Source: Chitinophaga sp. LS1 (GTDB lineage: Bacteria > Bacteroidota > Bacteroidia > Chitinophagales > Chitinophagaceae). From it: 64,000 nucleotides of DNA. The notes under the pieces were generated by a model that was not told where the DNA came from, did not search any database, and saw nothing but the letters and a program-made list of their open reading frames with translations. Positions 8,927 through 17,556 of the stretch are shown here, one piece after another. Where the stretch lies: positions 1,302,001 to 1,366,000 of the forward strand of contig NZ_CP128362.1 of the NCBI RefSeq assembly GCF_034274695.1, read 5' to 3'. How positions within the stretch are numbered: the first letter of the stretch is position 1; each line of letters begins with the position of its first letter. Both the position numbers and the translations under genes were made by a program.

Positions 8927-9201
8927 ATGAGCATTTTCATAGGAAACTTGAGTCACATGACATCAAAGAAACAATTACATGATCTCTTCGCAGAATTCAG
9001 GGCAGTCAAATCCGTAAAAATAATCACTGATAATTTAACAAAACATCCCAGAGGGTTTGCTTTGTTGAAATGGCAGGGTGCGTAACTGGTAAAAAGGCAA
9101 TAGAAAAGCTAAATCATAGCAGTGTGTAAATGCAATCTATAGTCTTGAACGAAGCACGTCTCAAAACGGCAACTCCATATCAGTTCGGTCGCAGGAGATA
9201 A
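8927..9201 (+). pseudogene. Broken RRM RNA-binding protein gene
   Basis: An ATG at 8927 starts MSIFIGNLSHMTSKKQL, then AEFRAVKSVKIITD and HPRGFALLKW (RNP2 IFIGNL, RNP1-like RGFALL), stopping at 9083 after 52 codons. The next frame continues GKKAIEKLNHSSV, an in-frame TAA, then MQSIVLNEARLKTATPYQF to 9201. Joined, this is a complete small RRM protein of the type at 9236 and 9500, inactivated by one frameshift and one stop codon. It is the first of three RRM copies in a row. Confidence 0.75.
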
Positions 9202-9235
9202 GAACTATTCATCAGCAAGCTATAAAATATTCGTC

Positions 9236-9472
9236 ATGAAAATCTATATCGGGAATTTACACCTAAAGGCATCAGAAACAGAACTGACCAAGCTTTTTGA
9301 AGCATTCGGCAATGTTTGTTCAGCAGGTATAATAATGGACAAGAAAAACGGCGGATCAAGAGGTTTTGGATTTGTACTGATGGAATCGCAGGAGGGAGGA
9401 ATAAAAGCGATACATGCGCTTAATCAACTAAATTATAAGAATAAGTACCTGGAAGTAAGTGAAGCTATGTAA
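9236..9472 (+). CDS. Small RRM RNA-binding protein
   Basis: A 78-residue protein made of a single RNA-recognition motif: RNP2 IYIGNL at residues 3-8 and RNP1 RGFGFVLM at about 43-50, with the usual beta-alpha-beta spacing ('SETELTKLFEAFGNV', 'GIKAIHALNQLN'). It should bind single-stranded RNA through the aromatic residues of RNP1/RNP2. Small RRM proteins of this kind occur in Bacteroidota and Cyanobacteria and are often cold-induced. It shares orientation with the next RRM gene (27 bp away) and the cold-shock gene at 9783. Confidence 0.88.
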   Translation: MKIYIGNLHLKASETELTKLFEAFGNVCSAGIIMDKKNGGSRGFGFVLMESQEGGIKAIHALNQLNYKNKYLEVSEAM

Positions 9473-9499
9473 ACCAGGTATGCAAAAGTTAATGTGCCC

Positions 9500-9772
9500 A
9501 TGAAAATATTTATAGGCAATTTGGGAAACGAAATTGCATCACCAGATCTTTTCCAACTGTTTTCAAAGTTTGGTAAAGTAAAGTGGGCAGAAATTGCCAG
9601 AGACATAAATAATAATCCGCGTGGCTTTGGGTATGTTTATATGCATACAGCAACAGCAGGAGACAATGCAATTGCTGCACTGAACAAAAAAAAATTTATG
9701 CAGCAGCACCTTTCGGTAAGCGAGGCACTATGTAACGAAAAGACTATAGGAAAAACAATTTTTTATCAATAA
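9500..9772 (+). CDS. Small RRM RNA-binding protein, second copy
   Basis: A single RRM domain: RNP2 IFIGNL and RNP1-like RGFGYVYM, followed by a short Lys-containing tail (EKTIGKTIFYQ). The ATG at 9500 is preferred because it gives the same start (MKIFIGNL) as the paralogue; a GTG two codons upstream is also possible. It is diverged from the 9236 copy, so the duplication is not recent. It ends 10 bp before the cold-shock gene, implying one transcript closed by the terminator at 9995. Confidence 0.86.
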   Translation: MKIFIGNLGNEIASPDLFQLFSKFGKVKWAEIARDINNNPRGFGYVYMHTATAGDNAIAALNKKKFMQQHLSVSEALCNEKTIGKTIFYQ

Positions 9773-9782
9773 ATCAATAACA

Positions 9783-9974
9783 ATGCAAGAAGGTACAGTA
9801 AAATTCTTCAACACTTCTAAAGGATTTGGCTTTATTACGCCTGCTGATGGAAGCAAAGACATCTTTGTTCATGTAACGGGCCTGAATGATGAGATCGGTG
9901 AGAACGACAGGGTGTCTTATGAAGTACAAAACGGCCAAAAAGGATTAAATGCGGTGAACGTTCGCGTTCTTTAA
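9783..9974 (+). CDS. Cold-shock protein, CspA family
   Basis: A 63-residue minimal cold-shock domain: GTVKFFNTSKGFGFI (RNP1 KGFGFI) and DIFVHV (RNP2), ending in the family tail NAVNVRVL. These five-stranded OB-fold proteins bind single-stranded RNA and melt secondary structure at low temperature. It is the last gene of the cold-shock cluster and is followed by a strong terminator at 9995-10023. Confidence 0.93.
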   Translation: MQEGTVKFFNTSKGFGFITPADGSKDIFVHVTGLNDEIGENDRVSYEVQNGQKGLNAVNVRVL

Positions 9975-9994
9975 ACCATTATAATTTATTTTCC

Positions 9995-10023
9995 AGCTCT
10001 GCGCATGCGCAGAGCTTTTTTAT
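9995..10023 (+). terminator. Rho-independent terminator of the cold-shock cluster
   Basis: A perfect 22-nt palindrome (9995-10016, arm AGCTCTGCGCA) followed by a T run. Confidence 0.9.
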
Positions 10024-10544
10024 TTTACAGAATCTTTGCCCTCCAATATCTATTGCTTCCCCTATCTATGCATTTATTTTTTGCAGCCTATTTTTTACAA
10101 ACTTCCACCAACAAACAGTTTTTATTACTTGGTTTCTGGTCACAATTGTAACTAAATGCCTGATCGAGTTAGATGTGAATGGCTGCCACAATGATTTAGT
10201 ATAGCTGGATAACACTATAAAATCTCATTTAAAAATCTTACGTATAGTATTATTCAAACAGGTTCTTTCCTCTCAAGCACTAGCCGTATAAAATCGGCAT
10301 TATTTGGCTACCGAATTAGAGCTCAGCATAACCCTTTACTGTAGCAGATTACAGGATTTACAGTCAAAATAAGCATAACCAGATTCGAACGAAAAACCAG
10401 CACTCAACACCTGATCGATTCCTTATACTCCCAATTCCACTGAATTGTTCCAGTTTCATTTTATCAAATATGGTACGCTACAAAGCCAACTGTCAAAATA
10501 TTCTTTATTGAAAACAAAATAGCATACACGTTGGATGAAAAGAC
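10024..10544. other. About 520 bp with no recognisable gene
   Basis: AT-rich sequence with stops in all frames. On the reverse strand near 10340-10420 a short stretch reads SAGFSFESGYAYFDCKSCN, which looks protein-like, but frame and flanks are lost and I cannot name it. Confidence 0.4.
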
Positions 10545-10767
10545 CCAAGAAAAGTTTCAGGAACTGTTCGGCTGGGTATGACAAGGACAGTGGCGGAATA
10601 GTAGAATTTGGGAAAATGTAGCTTCACCCTATCAAACCTTTAAGAAAAGATAGATTATGTGGCCAATTTTTTCCTCACAACTGGCTATCGTATGGCAGTC
10701 CAGAGAATAACAGCATGAAGGAAAAAATAAAAAACTGGTGTTTCCCAATGGAATTGGACAGGAAACG
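10545..10767 (+). pseudogene. Remnant of a second serine recombinase, C-terminal part
   Basis: Across several frames the text matches the 3' part of the 1801-3366 recombinase: 'SSQLAIVWQSRE...MKEKI' parallels SSKLATVWRSSDTGVKEKL, and 'FPMELDRK' parallels FPNGIIYDRK. The similarity continues in the nucleotides into a hairpin sharing CGATCATCTTTT with the one beside tRNA-Asp. It is heavily shifted and clearly dead. Confidence 0.6.
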
Positions 10768-10806
10768 AAAAAGGATCGATCATCTTTTAGATAATCGATC
10801 CTTTTT
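10768..10806. repeat. Hairpin related to the tRNA-Asp terminator
   Basis: AAAAAGGATCGAT (10768-10780) pairs with AATCGATCCTTTTT (10793-10806). The loop region CATCTTTTAGAT is nearly the same as at 3268-3280. Both copies sit at the same place relative to a recombinase 3' end, suggesting a duplicated insertion-site neighbourhood. Confidence 0.55.
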
Positions 10807-10853
10807 GCGGGCTGCGGGGGACAACTTTCGAACCTTTTCAAAGAGGATTTATC
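10807..10853. repeat. Direct repeat copy A (tRNA 3'-end-like)
   Basis: It aligns with 14322-14369 at roughly three quarters identity, including TTTCGAACCT, AGAGG and the G-rich run before it. The reverse strand contains GGTTCGAA, the T-loop consensus of tRNAs, so it could be a leftover attachment site. Confidence 0.4.
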
Positions 10854-10865
10854 TAAAATTCATAA

Positions 10866-11264
10866 ATTTATCAGTTAAAATATTCCTATGAATACCAATC
10901 AGAAAATGATTTAGCTATATTCTATGACAAAAATGAACAAAGCAGAATTTTGGGCGAAAATATTGAAGATTATTTAGCTCCAATATACTCATCCGAAGCC
11001 CGATTTGTAATTCCTCTTCTAAGCAAAACTTATCCGGAAAAAAGTTGGACGAAATTCGAACCAGATAATTTTAAACAGCTGTTCGGAGAAAACGCTGTTA
11101 TTCCTACCCGGACTCTTTGATAAGTCCAGAAAATATGGAGGTATTACCTTCAATGTTGATGATAATATAGATATTCAAGTTGAGCAAATTGGCAATTCGC
11201 TAATTGAGTAAATAACTTTGGAAAGGCAGGAAGAAGTAAACAAATTAGAAAAGGAAAAATCATA
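10866..11264 (+). pseudogene. TIR-domain protein remnant
   Basis: The frame reads LAIFYDKNEQSRILGENIED, then YLAPIYSSEARFVIPLLSK, TYPEKSWTKFEPDNF and FGENAVIPTR before a stop at about 11120. A neighbouring frame continues LFDKSRKYGGITFNVDDN, then IDIQVEQIGNSLIE, an in-frame stop, and a Lys/Glu-rich tail to 11264. This matches the second half of a bacterial TIR domain (FYD...LW/LG..L.D.L..IY......V.. S..Y....WT..E), a family that often hydrolyses NAD+ in anti-phage defence. The N-terminal strand with the first conserved segment is missing and the rest carries a frameshift and a stop. Confidence 0.68.
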
Positions 11265-11426
11265 ATGCGAATTATCTCTAAGTATTTTATTCATCAGATT
11301 AATCCTAATAATTGAAAGTCATAATAAAACTGTCCTTCGCTGCGTGCACATGAGACTGGCGCTTTGAAGAAATTGAAAAGGCATCTCGAGAGGGGGGCCT
11401 TTTAGTTTAAATACCTTCTTACAAAC

Positions 11427-11458
11427 AAAAGCCGGGTGAAAAGTATCACCCGGCTTTT
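11427..11458 (-). terminator. Terminator of the toxin-immunity pair
   Basis: AAAAGCCGGGTGA (11427-11439) and TCACCCGGCTTTT (11446-11458) form a perfect 13-bp stem, just after the stop of the minus-strand lipoprotein gene. Confidence 0.8.
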
Positions 11459-11472
11459 ATATTCTATACATA

Positions 11473-12009
11473 CTACTTTAAATGATGTTCTTTTTCTCTA
11501 TGGATTAAATCTATCTCCGGAACTATAAAATCATTGAAATTTATACATTCAACGCTATACTTCTTTCCATGAGGAATTAACCGATATGCGAAAATGGTTC
11601 CGCCATGCATCTGCTCACTGGCTTCCGCATATTTCCTGATAGCGGTAGTATCCCATTTTCGTACTAAGAATACCTGTGACTGGCGAAAGGCGGTGCCTCC
11701 ATTTTTCTTTAAATGCTTAAATTGACAATCATAGCTAAGACTATCATGTGATGACCATATCCGGGTATGAAATTCAGCACTTTCAAGCGTATAGTTATGT
11801 AGTACATACAAGGTATCTTTTCTCTGCCACATAGATTTGAGCTGGGTACTGTCGTACAGCATCATGCGGATATCATGGTAGCCAAACTGGGTTGGGACAA
11901 TACCACTGCAGGCATCCATTCTTTTGGAAAGCGTGCTAAACTGCGCTGTTGTTTTGCAGGAATAAAGACCTAGCAAAATCAATCCAATCAAAATTTTCCT
12001 TTTCGGCAT
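11473..12009 (-). CDS. Lipoprotein, probable immunity protein for the adjacent RHS toxin
   Basis: A 178-residue protein with a lipoprotein signal (LILLGLYSC, lipid-modified Cys at about 18), so it should be anchored in the periplasm. The mature part has no domain I recognise. It starts 4 bp after the stop of the RHS toxin gene in the same direction. That tight position, downstream of a polymorphic toxin, is where immunity genes sit. An envelope immunity protein would suit a secreted metallopeptidase. The function is inferred from position only; it could also be an unrelated lipoprotein. Confidence 0.6.
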   Translation of the reverse strand: MPKRKILIGLILLGLYSCKTTAQFSTLSKRMDACSGIVPTQFGYHDIRMMLYDSTQLKSMWQRKDTLYVLHNYTLESAEFHTRIWSSHDSLSYDCQFKHLKKNGGTAFRQSQVFLVRKWDTTAIRKYAEASEQMHGGTIFAYRLIPHGKKYSVECINFNDFIVPEIDLIHREKEHHLK

Positions 12010-12013
12010 GTTT

Positions 12014-13393
12014 TTAATATTTAAATCCTGGTACTTTCTTCATCATTTGCTGGTAGCCTGTTACACTACACTCATCATAATACAATCTTTCATTCGTTCC
12101 GGCCCTGATTAAACGAGTGCTCTCAACGCCTTTACCATTTACATCAGGAGAATAAAACTCTCGTAATGGTAAATTGTTTTCAGCCCGAAGTTGATTTTCA
12201 ATATGTGTTGCATATATCTCGCTTTTGAGAATTGTAGCATTTTTTCCGTCTGGTTTAGTTACTGTTATCCATGCGCTCTTATTATTGGTACCAGCCCAGA
12301 TATCCCTCATATGTGCCATCTCATGCCCCAATCCTATGAAACCAGGTCGCGTGGTATTACCCTTTGTATCAGGACCAGAATCCATTTTTGAAGGATTCCA
12401 TATGATAAAAGTTCCATTAGGATCTGCAATATTATCTCCATAACTTCCCATATCGACACTCCTGGGTTTGCCATTCCCATCTGTAGCATTAACGATATCA
12501 TCTACCAATTTTTTACCAACATCTCCTCCTCTTTCTAATTGACTTAAAGCATCAGTCAGTTGATTTACATAAGGGTCACTACCGGCATACAGATTTCCTT
12601 TTTCGTCTACAAATCCGGTAATGCCGTTGTTGTCCTGTCCATAATGATATCTTGTAGTCACAAAATCACTTTCCCCTGTATTGGGATTAAATACACTTTC
12701 ACTTATTGAATAAATGATGCTATCCCCATTAATGTCAACAATACTTAAAGGGTTATTGGCAGCATAATGATAAGGAGACAAGCTTTGATATTTATCTGCA
12801 AATTTGTCCTGTGTAAAGAACCTTCCAATTTGCGGATCATACGTCCTTGCGCCATAGTCATACCACTCAAGGCCGCTACCATCACTAAATTCTTCACGCT
12901 GTAATTCCTTACCATTATATTTCAGGCGGTTCGCAGCGTAGGCGGTGCCCTTTAAAGCATTGCTACTGATGCCTGCCATTGTTAAACCAAATGGATAATA
13001 GTGCGTTTCTTCTAATACAGGGCCACTCGATAATGCAACCGTGACATTGTCAAAAGTAACATCCTGTGCGGTTTCATTACTGGTGTAGACATACAAAAAT
13101 CCTGTTTTTTGAATGGCCATTTTTTCGACCTTTAAATCCTGTAGTTCATCTGGTTGAGATTTTACCTGCCGAACCCCACTATTATTGCTTACTAAGTTAA
13201 ACGCATCATCGAATAAAACAAAGTTTAGGTAAGCTTTAGGCCTGCCAGCCGTTTCACCGTCATTCTCTTTTTCTTTCAAACGCTGATAGTTATTAGAATA
13301 AAAATTTTCATTTAACGGATTCGTAGCCCGTGCTAAATCATGTTCACCAGTCGTGGATGTTTGTCCAAAAGCCTGAACAAGAGCCGCGATCAT
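12014..13393 (-). CDS. RHS-repeat core with C-terminal zinc metallopeptidase toxin domain (5'-truncated)
   Basis: The centre carries the RHS-associated core: [64 protein letters not shown]. This core forms the last wall of the RHS cage and marks the start of the variable toxin. The following 200 residues end in [17 protein letters not shown], containing HEMAH (HExxH zinc motif), as in effector metallopeptidases of the M91/NleD kind; a late Glu or His ligand was not identified. Upstream the frame is open to 13468 ([16 protein letters not shown]) and then stops, so the large RHS shell is missing. It is an orphan tip or a truncated gene. The immunity candidate lies 4 bp downstream. Confidence 0.78.
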   Translation of the reverse strand: MIAALVQAFGQTSTTGEHDLARATNPLNENFYSNNYQRLKEKENDGETAGRPKAYLNFVLFDDAFNLVSNNSGVRQVKSQPDELQDLKVEKMAIQKTGFLYVYTSNETAQDVTFDNVTVALSSGPVLEETHYYPFGLTMAGISSNALKGTAYAANRLKYNGKELQREEFSDGSGLEWYDYGARTYDPQIGRFFTQDKFADKYQSLSPYHYAANNPLSIVDINGDSIIYSISESVFNPNTGESDFVTTRYHYGQDNNGITGFVDEKGNLYAGSDPYVNQLTDALSQLERGGDVGKKLVDDIVNATDGNGKPRSVDMGSYGDNIADPNGTFIIWNPSKMDSGPDTKGNTTRPGFIGLGHEMAHMRDIWAGTNNKSAWITVTKPDGKNATILKSEIYATHIENQLRAENNLPLREFYSPDVNGKGVESTRLIRAGTNERLYYDECSVTGYQQMMKKVPGFKY

Positions 13394-13519
13394 GTCTTCT
13401 GTAAGATTGCTGTTATTATTCTTTTCGGGAGCGCCTGATTTATAGAAGGCTTTCGCATTCCAATTTTTTTAGGATATGAATAAGAAATCATTATGATATT
13501 TTATTTACAAATTTGATAA

Positions 13520-14095
13520 TCAGTTGTTTGTGTCGCTAACTATAGTGGCTTCATTGAAAGGGCAATCTCCAATAAAAGAGTTATGTGGTGTCCAAATAAG
13601 GAAACTGCCGGCCAGTAGCTTTTTATAATCTTCTTTAAATCTGAATGGTTGAGCAGCCAAAAGAATTCTTTTGAATTCCTGGTCAAGCTCCAAAGGAAAA
13701 TATTCCTCTAGGCTTAAGTTTGCCAATTCGTTAAACTGATTTTTCAATCCCAATCCCAAATCATCGACAGAGAAAAAGTCTTTTGCAGTCTTAAATGCTT
13801 CATCATATTGTCGCACTCGCCACTTAGAGATATATGCAAATAAGAGAAGGAGCCTAAAATGATAGTTGGACGTAGTCTTTGTTTTATTTATTTCATTTAT
13901 GACTGCTGAAAACATGGAGTCAAGAGACGCGTAAGCTTTCTCTAATGTATCGTCTTGAATTCCGTCTGGATTCAAAAAGGTATTCCGATCGGGTTCAACA
14001 AAGAGGTTTAGAGGATTGCTGTAGTAAAATTTTCCCTGCAGCTTGTCATAAATGTGAATTCGTCCGCTCTCATCAGCAAATTGTTTGTTTAACTT
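13520..14095 (-). pseudogene. DUF4238-like protein, N-terminally truncated
   Basis: The frame is open from 14095 and reads KQFADESGRIHIYDKLQGK, then DDTLEKAYASLDSMFSAV and near the end SFLIWTPHNSFIGDCPFN. This follows the DUF4238 pattern (Y.....F......v..yd......N.....D......ED.....p.i). The usual start (HH.VP..YL..F) is absent and there is no ATG; only a TTG at 13975 could start a 151-residue form. The function of DUF4238 proteins is not established. It lies between the RHS tip and another RHS-like scrap on the same strand. Confidence 0.5.
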
Positions 14096-14213
14096 CTACT
14101 CTAATATATTGCGTTTTCTCCCCTTTAGAAGCCCCAATAACTTTTCCAGCATCATAAGCATAATAGGTCACTCCTTTACCTAATGGCACAACAGTCAGGA
14201 TAAACACAATCTG
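14073..14213 (-). pseudogene. Short reading-frame scrap, unrecognised
   Basis: The reverse strand reads FILTVVPLGKGVTYYAYD, then AGKVIGASKGEKTQYIRVEV to a stop at 14073. Composition is protein-like, but there is no start codon and only 46 codons. It overlaps the truncated start of the DUF4238-like frame, so a junction between two former genes lies here. Confidence 0.35.
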
Positions 14214-14321
14214 TTATTGGTGATGAAATTCCTTTACGTGGTATTTTAAAATACCATTGTAGTAATCCACAACCGGGTAAAAAATCCTCCAAATCTTCCG
14301 AATTGAAGGTTTTTAAAACTT

Positions 14322-14369
14322 GTGGGCAGCGAGGGGATAAATTTCGAACCTATTTGTAGAGGTTTCATC
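14322..14369. repeat. Direct repeat copy B (tRNA 3'-end-like)
   Basis: Partner of 10807-10853. The two enclose the TIR remnant, the RHS toxin-immunity pair and the DUF4238 scrap (3.5 kb). Apart from it, 14214-14633 has no gene that I can see. Confidence 0.4.
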
Positions 14370-14633
14370 ACATTTTTATTATTACAGTTCATTTTAAAGA
14401 TTGTGCTGTTGGTTAATTTTTTATTTTAGCCTGGTACATTTAAACTATAAGGATTATTGATAGGTGAGATTGAAAAGAAATATTTAAAACGATTAAATCC
14501 TCATTCGATAAAGGAACTAAGGTTAATCATTTAAATAATGGCTGGTCATTTATCATATTTATATACCTTCTTCAATCAATGCAACTTTTATGTATACCAA
14601 TGCATCATTAGAAATATTACAGAAAATAAAATT

Positions 14634-15665
14634 ATGAAACGAAAAACTCTCAGCATCCTCAAATGGACCTTTTTAACACTTCTATGCATATTTTTTTTAA
14701 AGGCATGTATTCCTTCAAAACAAAATACACTATCGATTAAGCCACGGCAATCAACTAAATATTGGGATCTAAAAACAGGGTCTAAAATTGCATATACTTT
14801 TATTGAAGGGAAGGGAAATAAAAAGCCTTATCCTATTATTTATTTACATGGAGGACCGGGAGGCTATGTGCATTCAAAAGTTATTGAAGTTCTTGGTCAA
14901 CTATCCAAAGACGGGTTTGATGTTTATTTGTATGATCAAATTGGAGGGGGCTTATCTGCCAGGCTCAAAAACGTATATGAGTATACCGCAACTCGTCATC
15001 AAAAAGACCTTGAGGCTATTGTAGCGCTTTTAAAAGCAGAAAAGGTAATTTTAATAGGACAATCCTGGGGAGGAGCTTTAGCAACGCTATTTACAGCGGA
15101 CAATCCCAACAAAGTAGACAAAATAATACTTACCTGTCCAGGTGCCGTAAAACCAGTAAATGATACTGTGGAAAAGTTGAAGGCCCCGCTTAGTTTAAAT
15201 CTCAAAGATCCCATAGATGTCAACGGCAGTGTGATGTCATTTTTATTGAAACCAAGATTTATTGCAATTCGTTTTTGGGCATTACTTGGAAAGAAAATAG
15301 CAAGTGATGAAGAAGCTGATAGCTATCTCAACAAAATGGCTGAGTCCTTTACAAAGGGACTTGTTTACGATTCCTCAAAGACATTGCCTGAGGAAGGTGG
15401 TGGAGGGGGATATTGCAACATTAAAACACCTTCAAGTTATAGCAGAATTGCAGATCCACGACCAAAGCTTATTAATAACAATATTCCTGTTTTGATAATA
15501 AAAGGTCAGTACGATAATATTCCCTGGGGCAATACAAATGAGTATAAAGATATTTTTAAAAACAGTCAATTAAAAATAATTGAGAAGGCAGGACATGATA
15601 TTTATATTGAAAAGCCTGACGAATATTTACAAGCAATGCATTTATTTTTAATTAAGAGTTCATGA
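14634..15665 (+). CDS. Alpha/beta-hydrolase lipoprotein, proline iminopeptidase-like
   Basis: The ATG at 14634 gives MKRKTLSILK, a hydrophobic helix and a lipobox-like LKAC at about 25, so the enzyme is probably membrane-anchored on the periplasmic side. HGGPGGY at about 78 is the oxyanion loop of the proline-iminopeptidase group; GQSWGG at about 145 is the nucleophile elbow with the catalytic Ser; GHD near the end (IIEKAGHDIYIEKP) supplies the His. Typical substrates are N-terminal proline peptides or small esters. An upstream ATG at 14538 would add 32 residues that spoil the signal peptide. It is a single-gene unit closed by the hairpin at 15732. Confidence 0.85.
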   Translation: MKRKTLSILKWTFLTLLCIFFLKACIPSKQNTLSIKPRQSTKYWDLKTGSKIAYTFIEGKGNKKPYPIIYLHGGPGGYVHSKVIEVLGQLSKDGFDVYLYDQIGGGLSARLKNVYEYTATRHQKDLEAIVALLKAEKVILIGQSWGGALATLFTADNPNKVDKIILTCPGAVKPVNDTVEKLKAPLSLNLKDPIDVNGSVMSFLLKPRFIAIRFWALLGKKIASDEEADSYLNKMAESFTKGLVYDSSKTLPEEGGGGGYCNIKTPSSYSRIADPRPKLINNNIPVLIIKGQYDNIPWGNTNEYKDIFKNSQLKIIEKAGHDIYIEKPDEYLQAMHLFLIKSS

Positions 15666-15731
15666 TAATAAACAGTTGTCAGGGGAGTGACTTTTAATGA
15701 TACATGAAATCAGATATCCCTAAAAAATACA

Positions 15732-15766
15732 AAGCTTGCAAATTAATAATTTTGCAGGCTTTTTTA
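15732..15766 (+). terminator. Terminator of the hydrolase gene
   Basis: AAGCTTGCAAA pairs with TTTGCAGGCTT (one G-T), followed by a T run. Confidence 0.75.
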
Positions 15767-15876
15767 ATTTGAAATGATCTCAATTGGGAAATCGGAGTTT
15801 AGAAGTGAGGATTTGCTTTCCGGATCTGTTCAGTCAAAATAATTTTCGATAAGACCACACATTCAATCTCAAATAC

Positions 15877-15914
15877 AAAAAAGCCTTCAGAATTTTCTTC
15901 TGAAGGCTTTTAAA
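15877..15914 (-). terminator. Terminator of tRNA-Ser
   Basis: AAAAGCCTTCAG and CTGAAGGCTTTT form a 12-bp stem 29 bp downstream of the 3' end of tRNA-Ser on the minus strand, with an A run (T run on the minus strand) beyond it. Confidence 0.7.
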
Positions 15915-15942
15915 AACTTGCTAAATCAGTCGATTTATTTAG

Positions 15943-16031
15943 CGGTGAGAGAGGGATTCGAACCCTCGGTACAGTTTGACCCGTACGACGGTTTAGCAAA
16001 CCGTTCCTTTCGGCCACTCAGGCATCTCACC
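15943..16031 (-). tRNA. tRNA-Ser (anticodon GCT)
   Basis: An 89-nt class II tRNA on the reverse strand: acceptor GGTGAGA pairs with TCTCACC, anticodon loop TTGCTAA (GCT), a long variable arm (GTACGGGTCAAACTGTAC) and T-arm GAGGGTTCGAATCCCTC. CCA is not encoded. Confidence 0.95.
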
Positions 16032-16232
16032 GAAACTTCCCCGTTAGGGGTTGCAAAAATAATAATAATTCTTAATTCTCCAAAAGCAATTAGAAAAAAT
16101 TAGAAAATTCTTCATCCGTTATAAAATTCACAATTAATCATCCCCCCATCTTTATCCCGGATTAATACTTTATCTTGTTAGTATCAATTGCGAACTGATT
16201 CCGCCAACGACTTACTAAAAAACCTACAACTG

Positions 16233-17312
16233 ATGAAAGTATTCACTGACGTACTTACTGACCCAGTTTACACAAAGTCAACAAAGCCAGATTCGAAATC
16301 CAAAAAGTTCCTGAGATCGATGATCCGTGACGAACGCGACCTTCCATTTCTCTACCTCACCATCGAACTTACCCTCACCCTCCTGCCACTGGCCATCTTA
16401 TTATTCCTGCCATTACCGACATTCCTGTGGTGGATAGCTGCCGCCGCTTTTACCATTTTGAACAACTTCAGGTATAAAGGCCCTTTTGGCCTCATGCTCC
16501 ACTGTACCAGTCACCGGGTGTTTTTCGTTAAAAAATATCAGCTACTCAATCACTACCTCCCATGGATAATCGGCCCCCTCTTTGGCCAGACACCTGAAAC
16601 ATACTATAGCCATCACATCGGTATGCACCATCCGGAAAATAATATGCCGGATGATGAGAGTTGTACCATGCCATTTCAGCGTGACTCTGTCCGGGGATTT
16701 AGCCGTTACCTGGGTAGCTTTTTCTTTACAGGCGTGATAAACCTGGCCAGGTATTTCGTTAGAAAGCACCGGAAAAAACTGCTGATTCGCTCTGTAAGAG
16801 GAGAGATACTGTATATACTAATGTGTGTAGGATTGTCTTTTGTAAACTTGCCGGCTACTTTGGTGGTCTTCATCCTGCCATTTGTGATTTCCAGGATTAT
16901 AATGATGGTGGGTAACTGGGCACAGCATGCCTTCATTTGCGCGCTGGATCCGGATAATGCTTATAAAAACAGCATTACCTGTATTAATACCAAGTATAAC
17001 CACAAGTGCTGGAACGATGGCTACCACATCAGCCATCACATCAAACCCAATATGCACTGGACAGAACATCCTCTTTATTTCAAGCAAACACTACATGAAT
17101 ATATTGAGAACGAAGCCATTGTATTTGATGGCATCCACTTTCTGCATGTATGGCTGTGGTTGATGGGGAAGAGGTATGACCTGCTGGCAAAACACTTTGT
17201 AAATATTGGGAACCGGTTTAACTCGGATGAGGAAATCATGGCCTTTTTGAGACTGCGGACAAAGAAAATAGACCTGGCGACATTGCCGGTCACAACGGTA
17301 GCGGTTGCTTAA
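16233..17312 (+). CDS. Fatty-acid desaturase-family membrane protein
   Basis: About 359 residues with two hydrophobic pairs (LTLTLLPLAILLFLPL and LPATLVVFILPFVI) and histidine clusters HHIGMHHPENN (about 131), WAQHAF (about 231) and GYHISHHIKPNMHW (about 265), the pattern of membrane di-iron desaturases and hydroxylases. The substrate is unknown: the spacing differs from the enzyme at 5808, so it may act on a different lipid or carotenoid. The ATG at 16233 is preferred. A TTG at 16188 would add 15 residues. It stands alone between tRNA-Ser and fabF. Confidence 0.8.
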   Translation: MKVFTDVLTDPVYTKSTKPDSKSKKFLRSMIRDERDLPFLYLTIELTLTLLPLAILLFLPLPTFLWWIAAAAFTILNNFRYKGPFGLMLHCTSHRVFFVKKYQLLNHYLPWIIGPLFGQTPETYYSHHIGMHHPENNMPDDESCTMPFQRDSVRGFSRYLGSFFFTGVINLARYFVRKHRKKLLIRSVRGEILYILMCVGLSFVNLPATLVVFILPFVISRIIMMVGNWAQHAFICALDPDNAYKNSITCINTKYNHKCWNDGYHISHHIKPNMHWTEHPLYFKQTLHEYIENEAIVFDGIHFLHVWLWLMGKRYDLLAKHFVNIGNRFNSDEEIMAFLRLRTKKIDLATLPVTTVAVA

Positions 17313-17522
17313 AAAAAGGCTAAATGAGGAGTACCTCATTTTCCCAAATCTGCCAATAAACACTCTAAAAGCATCTATTATACCGACCTGAACCGCCTGA
17401 TATTCATCATCCCACCTACAAATTTTTATCAAATCATTCCCAACAAACTCACTACGGGAGGCCATCCGCCACCTCCCACCCCCTGACTTTCCCCCATTCT
17501 TTCCCCATTATATTATATAATT

Positions 17523-17546
17523 CTTATGATTATGCGTAATCATAAG
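17523..17546. promoter_or_regulatory. Palindromic operator candidate upstream of fabF
   Basis: CTTATGATTA (17523-17532), spacer TGCG, TAATCATAAG (17537-17546): a perfect 10-bp inverted repeat, ending 10 bp before the -7 box of fabF. The symmetry and position over the -33 region are those of a binding site for a dimeric repressor. Confidence 0.55.
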
Positions 17547-17556
17547 AATAAGTGCC

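Noticed and set aside
8700..8930. Small hydrophobic protein between the CSD and RRM genes
   Set aside because: Cys/Phe/Leu-rich text with no start signal. It fits an untranslated leader of the RRM genes better.
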